Shown: piece by piece, positions 61,914 through 64,000 of the stretch
Numbering within the stretch: the first letter of the stretch is position 1
Layout of the letters: each line of letters opens with the position of its first letter
NCBI GenBank assembly: GCA_963718745.1
Contig: OY970370.1
Location: 310,001 to 374,000, forward strand
Origin: Fermentibacter sp963718745 [NCBI: Candidatus Fermentibacterota bacterium]
Lineage (GTDB): Bacteria > Fermentibacterota > Fermentibacteria > Fermentibacterales
Reading direction: 5' to 3'
DNA: 64,000 nucleotides
The notes under the pieces: generated by a model
What the model was told of the DNA's origin: nothing
Databases searched by the model: none
Seen by the model: only the letters and a program-made list of their open reading frames with translations
Position numbers and translations under genes: made by a program

Positions 61914-62993
61914 TCAGAAGCCTATGCCGAGAGAGACCCTGTGCGTGTCGTCCAGGTCCTCGTGTCCGAGGAAGGCGTAGTCGACGCTGACGGGACGACC
62001 CAGGATGCCCAGCCTGAGCCCGGCACCGGCGGTGAAGGACCCCTCGGAGGAGCCGAGTCTGAGTGCGACGCGGTCCCTGACGAGGATCTCCGTTCCGAAG
62101 TGGGTGTCGAGGCTGACTGCTCCGACGTGATACTGCGCGGAGTACTTCCGCCCTTCGAACCTGAAGTCGCCGTCGGCCGAGAGGGTCACGACGCTTGCGA
62201 ACCTTCCCAGATTCCATGAGGTCGATGCACCGAGCTTGGCGGTCGGCAGAACGCTCTCGTTGCTGCCTGTATCCCAGAAGACATGCGTTCCGACTGCATC
62301 CTGCAGATTCAGTCCCATGGCGAATACATCGCTCGGGGTCCACCTGACTCCTGCGTCGAGACCCACACCGAAGGCGCTGTGGTCGAGAAGCGTGCGCTGT
62401 ACGACCTTGAAGCTCGCGCCGACCGACACCTCGTCGGTCACCGGCCTGGCCCAGGAGAGGTACAGGGCATAATCGACCGCGCTCCCCCAGGAGATGCGAC
62501 CCTCGTCATATATCAGTTCCTCGCCCGGATCCCACTGTCCGTTGTTCTCGGTACCGCCGGGGTTGGTCGATGGGTCGTAGTCGTCGTTGCCGGAGTCCCC
62601 CGGGACTCCAGCCCCGTCCTCGCCTGCTACGCCGTCCGAGCCCGTGTCGAACCACTCGAGATCGGTAGTGTCGGCGATATCGCCCGCGTCGGTCCTGAAG
62701 AGGCTGGCGGCGACCGCCGACGACCCGTAGGGCTGGGCGTAGGCGAGGTAGTCATACCTTACCAGCCCGCCGAATCTCTCGGAGTGCATCAGCTGCGCCT
62801 CCCTCCCGGGAAGCGCGACGAGTCCCGCCGGATTCCAGTATGCTGCAGTGGCGTCGTCGGCCACCGAGCAGAACGCGCCGCCCATGCCCAGGGCTCGCGC
62901 ACCAGCTCCCACGTACATGAACTCGCCGGCATACTTCGCCGCCGCAGCCGGAATCGTCGCGATGAGAACCAGGCCACAGGCGATCAGCTTCAT
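61914..62993 (-). CDS. PorV/PorQ-family outer-membrane protein
   Basis: A 359-aa outer-membrane barrel. The signal peptide is MKLIACGLVLIATIPAAAA. The mature start YAGEFMYVGAGARALGMGGAF and DDATAAYWNPAGLV are strong PorV/UPF0164 marks. An acidic Gly/Asp/Asn-rich loop (about 115-150) is inserted in the barrel. The ATG overlaps the PilZ gene stop by 4 bp. Confidence 0.85.
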   Translation of the reverse strand: MKLIACGLVLIATIPAAAAKYAGEFMYVGAGARALGMGGAFCSVADDATAAYWNPAGLVALPGREAQLMHSERFGGLVRYDYLAYAQPYGSSAVAASLFRTDAGDIADTTDLEWFDTGSDGVAGEDGAGVPGDSGNDDYDPSTNPGGTENNGQWDPGEELIYDEGRISWGSAVDYALYLSWARPVTDEVSVGASFKVVQRTLLDHSAFGVGLDAGVRWTPSDVFAMGLNLQDAVGTHVFWDTGSNESVLPTAKLGASTSWNLGRFASVVTLSADGDFRFEGRKYSAQYHVGAVSLDTHFGTEILVRDRVALRLGSSEGSFTAGAGLRLGILGRPVSVDYAFLGHEDLDDTHRVSLGIGF

Positions 62994-63340
62994 CTCCTGT
63001 CTCCCATCCGCGTCCCGGAGACGAGTTCGGCGATCAGCGCCCTGTGCTCGTCGAGGATGCTGGTGAAGAACATCCCTATGCCGAAAGAGCCGTCTGAGAG
63101 CTTCTCCTCGCGTATCACGACCGCCCTCGCGGGGATCACGTACTCGTCGTCCAGCCTCAGGACCAGGTCGACCCTGGTCAGCTCTCCGAGCTTGTCCCTG
63201 GAATTGCAGTAGATCCCGGAGGCGCTCAGGTTGAGAGCGGTCACGGGGAGCACGGGCATGTTGTCTATGTTGATGCTCACCCCGAGGTCAACCCGCGCGC
63301 GCGGGCTGCTCCGACGATCGCTCTCGACTGTGTCAGGCAT
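62990..63340 (-). CDS. PilZ-domain protein
   Basis: A 116-aa single PilZ domain. RRSSPRARV gives the RxxxR motif and NLSASGIYC gives the (D/N)xSxxG motif used to bind c-di-GMP. It may control a surface process; it is co-translated with a PorV-like protein. ATG at 63340 follows GGAGG; GTG at 63343 is less well placed. Confidence 0.85.
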   Translation of the reverse strand: MPDTVESDRRSSPRARVDLGVSINIDNMPVLPVTALNLSASGIYCNSRDKLGELTRVDLVLRLDDEYVIPARAVVIREEKLSDGSFGIGMFFTSILDEHRALIAELVSGTRMGDRR

Positions 63341-63408
63341 CACCGACCTCCATCAGATCGGAATCGAAGCTAGCTCCGGTCCCATCCGCTGTCAACGACG
63401 GAGCTGGT

Positions 63409-63849
63409 TCAGGATGCGGACTGGACGGCTGCCGGAGCAGCCTTCGCCTGCTCGAACAGGTCTCGCACTTCCCTCTTGTTCAGCTCTACAAGGGTGAGGA
63501 CTCCGAGGATCGTTCCGAAGGGCATGAAGAAGCACGCGAGTGCAGCCGCCACGGTGCACAGGTTGAGATTCCTCGTCCTGTGGATGTTGCGGCCCGCGAC
63601 AAACATCAGCACCGCGACCGTGGCTATCACCAGGACGCCGACCAGGCCGATGCCGCTGAATACCAGCCCGAGTATCATGGGAGGAGCCTCGGAGACCCCC
63701 TTCGGCGATTCGAACAGTGCGGGCGAGAGGCTTATGAGCAGACCCATGCCCATGTAGAGGAGCGGAATCATCGAGAACAGCGCGACGAATCCTCCGAAAA
63801 CGTAATGGAAAACGCCCAGTATCCTGAGATTGGTGTCCTCGTATGTCAT
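63409..63849 (-). CDS. Small multi-span membrane protein
   Basis: A 146-aa protein with about four membrane segments (near 14-40, 58-85 and 100-122) and a charged C-terminal tail (LNKREVRDLFEQAKAA). The start THLRILGVFHYVFGG-like block is seen in small membrane proteins of unknown role in FCB bacteria. The ATG is at 63849. Confidence 0.6.
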   Translation of the reverse strand: MTYEDTNLRILGVFHYVFGGFVALFSMIPLLYMGMGLLISLSPALFESPKGVSEAPPMILGLVFSGIGLVGVLVIATVAVLMFVAGRNIHRTRNLNLCTVAAALACFFMPFGTILGVLTLVELNKREVRDLFEQAKAAPAAVQSAS

Positions 63850-63904
63850 GACCCGCCTCTCCCGCTGGATTCCAGGCCAACTAGTCCGCCTGGAGATTTT
63901 TCGT

Positions 63905-63934
63905 AATATATGGCCGTGGTCGTGGAGTTGACAC
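63905..63934 (-). promoter_or_regulatory. Possible promoter with overlapping inverted repeat
   Basis: A -10-like TATATT (63910-63905, 5 of 6) lies 18 bp from a -35-like GTGTCA (63934-63929, 4 of 6). An inverted repeat TATGGCCG/CGGCCATA (63909-63947) spans it and could be an operator. It lies 56 bp upstream of the small membrane protein. Confidence 0.35.
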
Positions 63935-64000
63935 CACTCCGGCCATACATGACAATATCCTGTCCGAAGGTGGATGGTTCCCGTTCCGTGGAGGGCGTCC

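Noticed and set aside
1-64000. CRISPR arrays, insertion sequences, prophage or integrases
   Set aside because: No direct-repeat array, no transposase or integrase motifs and no terminal inverted repeats around genes were seen.

Overview
The window is a dense, high-GC (roughly two-thirds G+C by eye) bacterial chromosome segment with about 60 protein genes, one tRNA gene, short intergenic gaps and many 1-4 base stop/start overlaps (ATGA, TTGA, TGATG). I see no transposase, integrase, phage gene, CRISPR array or rRNA. The organism is Gram-negative: it has lipid A/Kdo genes (lpxB, lpxK, waaA), outer-membrane barrel proteins, many lipoproteins and periplasmic cell-wall enzymes. Two large secreted peptidases and a small ferredoxin end in an Ig-like C-terminal domain of the kind used by type IX secretion (T9SS), and there are two PorV/PorQ-type barrels. 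This points to the FCB side of the tree. A candidate phylum such as Fermentibacterota would fit, but that assignment is inference.

Layout. Bases 1-13477 (minus strand) form one long co-directional run: membrane-fusion-like protein, pgi, barrel protein, purN, M15/DUF882 peptidase, L,D-transpeptidase, PQQ-propeller protein, a degenerate Era, scpA, scpB, rluB, cmk, plsC, rpsA and the start of an MtaB/MiaB-like gene. The scpA-scpB-rluB-cmk-plsC-rpsA core is a widely conserved order for chromosome segregation and translation. Bases 13440-15070 (plus) hold a lipoprotein and a polysaccharide deacetylase. Bases 15134-21531 (minus) run tRNA-Leu(UAA), mutL, miaA, a ParB-like/TPR fusion, an Ig-like lipoprotein and a ferredoxin-nitroreductase. 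Bases 21532-21934 are noncoding and full of hairpins. Next come a propeller lipoprotein and rubrerythrin (minus), a gingipain-like C25 protease with a strong terminator (plus), and a minus-strand run from 35450 to 26012: PorV-like protein, surE, transglutaminase protein, its partner, murJ, uvrC, cupin, DUF2161.

Bases 35535-38966 (plus) carry lipM-lipA-dus-TPR lipoprotein (lipoate synthesis and tRNA modification). Bases 48184-39100 (minus) are an envelope operon: ddl, threonine aldolase, Gfo/Idh oxidoreductase, lpxB (frameshifted near its end), a DUF374-WaaA fusion, lpxK, nadB and an NlpC/P60 lipoprotein. Bases 48282-50465 (plus) hold a sugar epimerase, gmhB and a small membrane protein. Then come comEC (minus) overlapping a TrmH-type methyltransferase (plus), the exported ferredoxin, an M1 aminopeptidase, a nucleoside kinase, a short exported protein, xseA-xseB, and finally a minus run from 63849 to 58865: membrane protein, PilZ protein, PorV-like protein, CTP-dependent lipid kinase, miaB and a GT9 glycosyltransferase.

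The most interesting items are: the exported 2x[4Fe-4S] ferredoxin with a T9SS-like tail; the ParB/TPR fusion that has lost the ParB nucleotide motif; the DUF374-WaaA fusion; an Era with degenerate guanine-specificity motifs; the lpxB frameshift; cmk without a normal start codon; and a tRNA that is a predicted MiaA substrate lying immediately upstream of mutL-miaA. At least ten genes appear to start with TTG.
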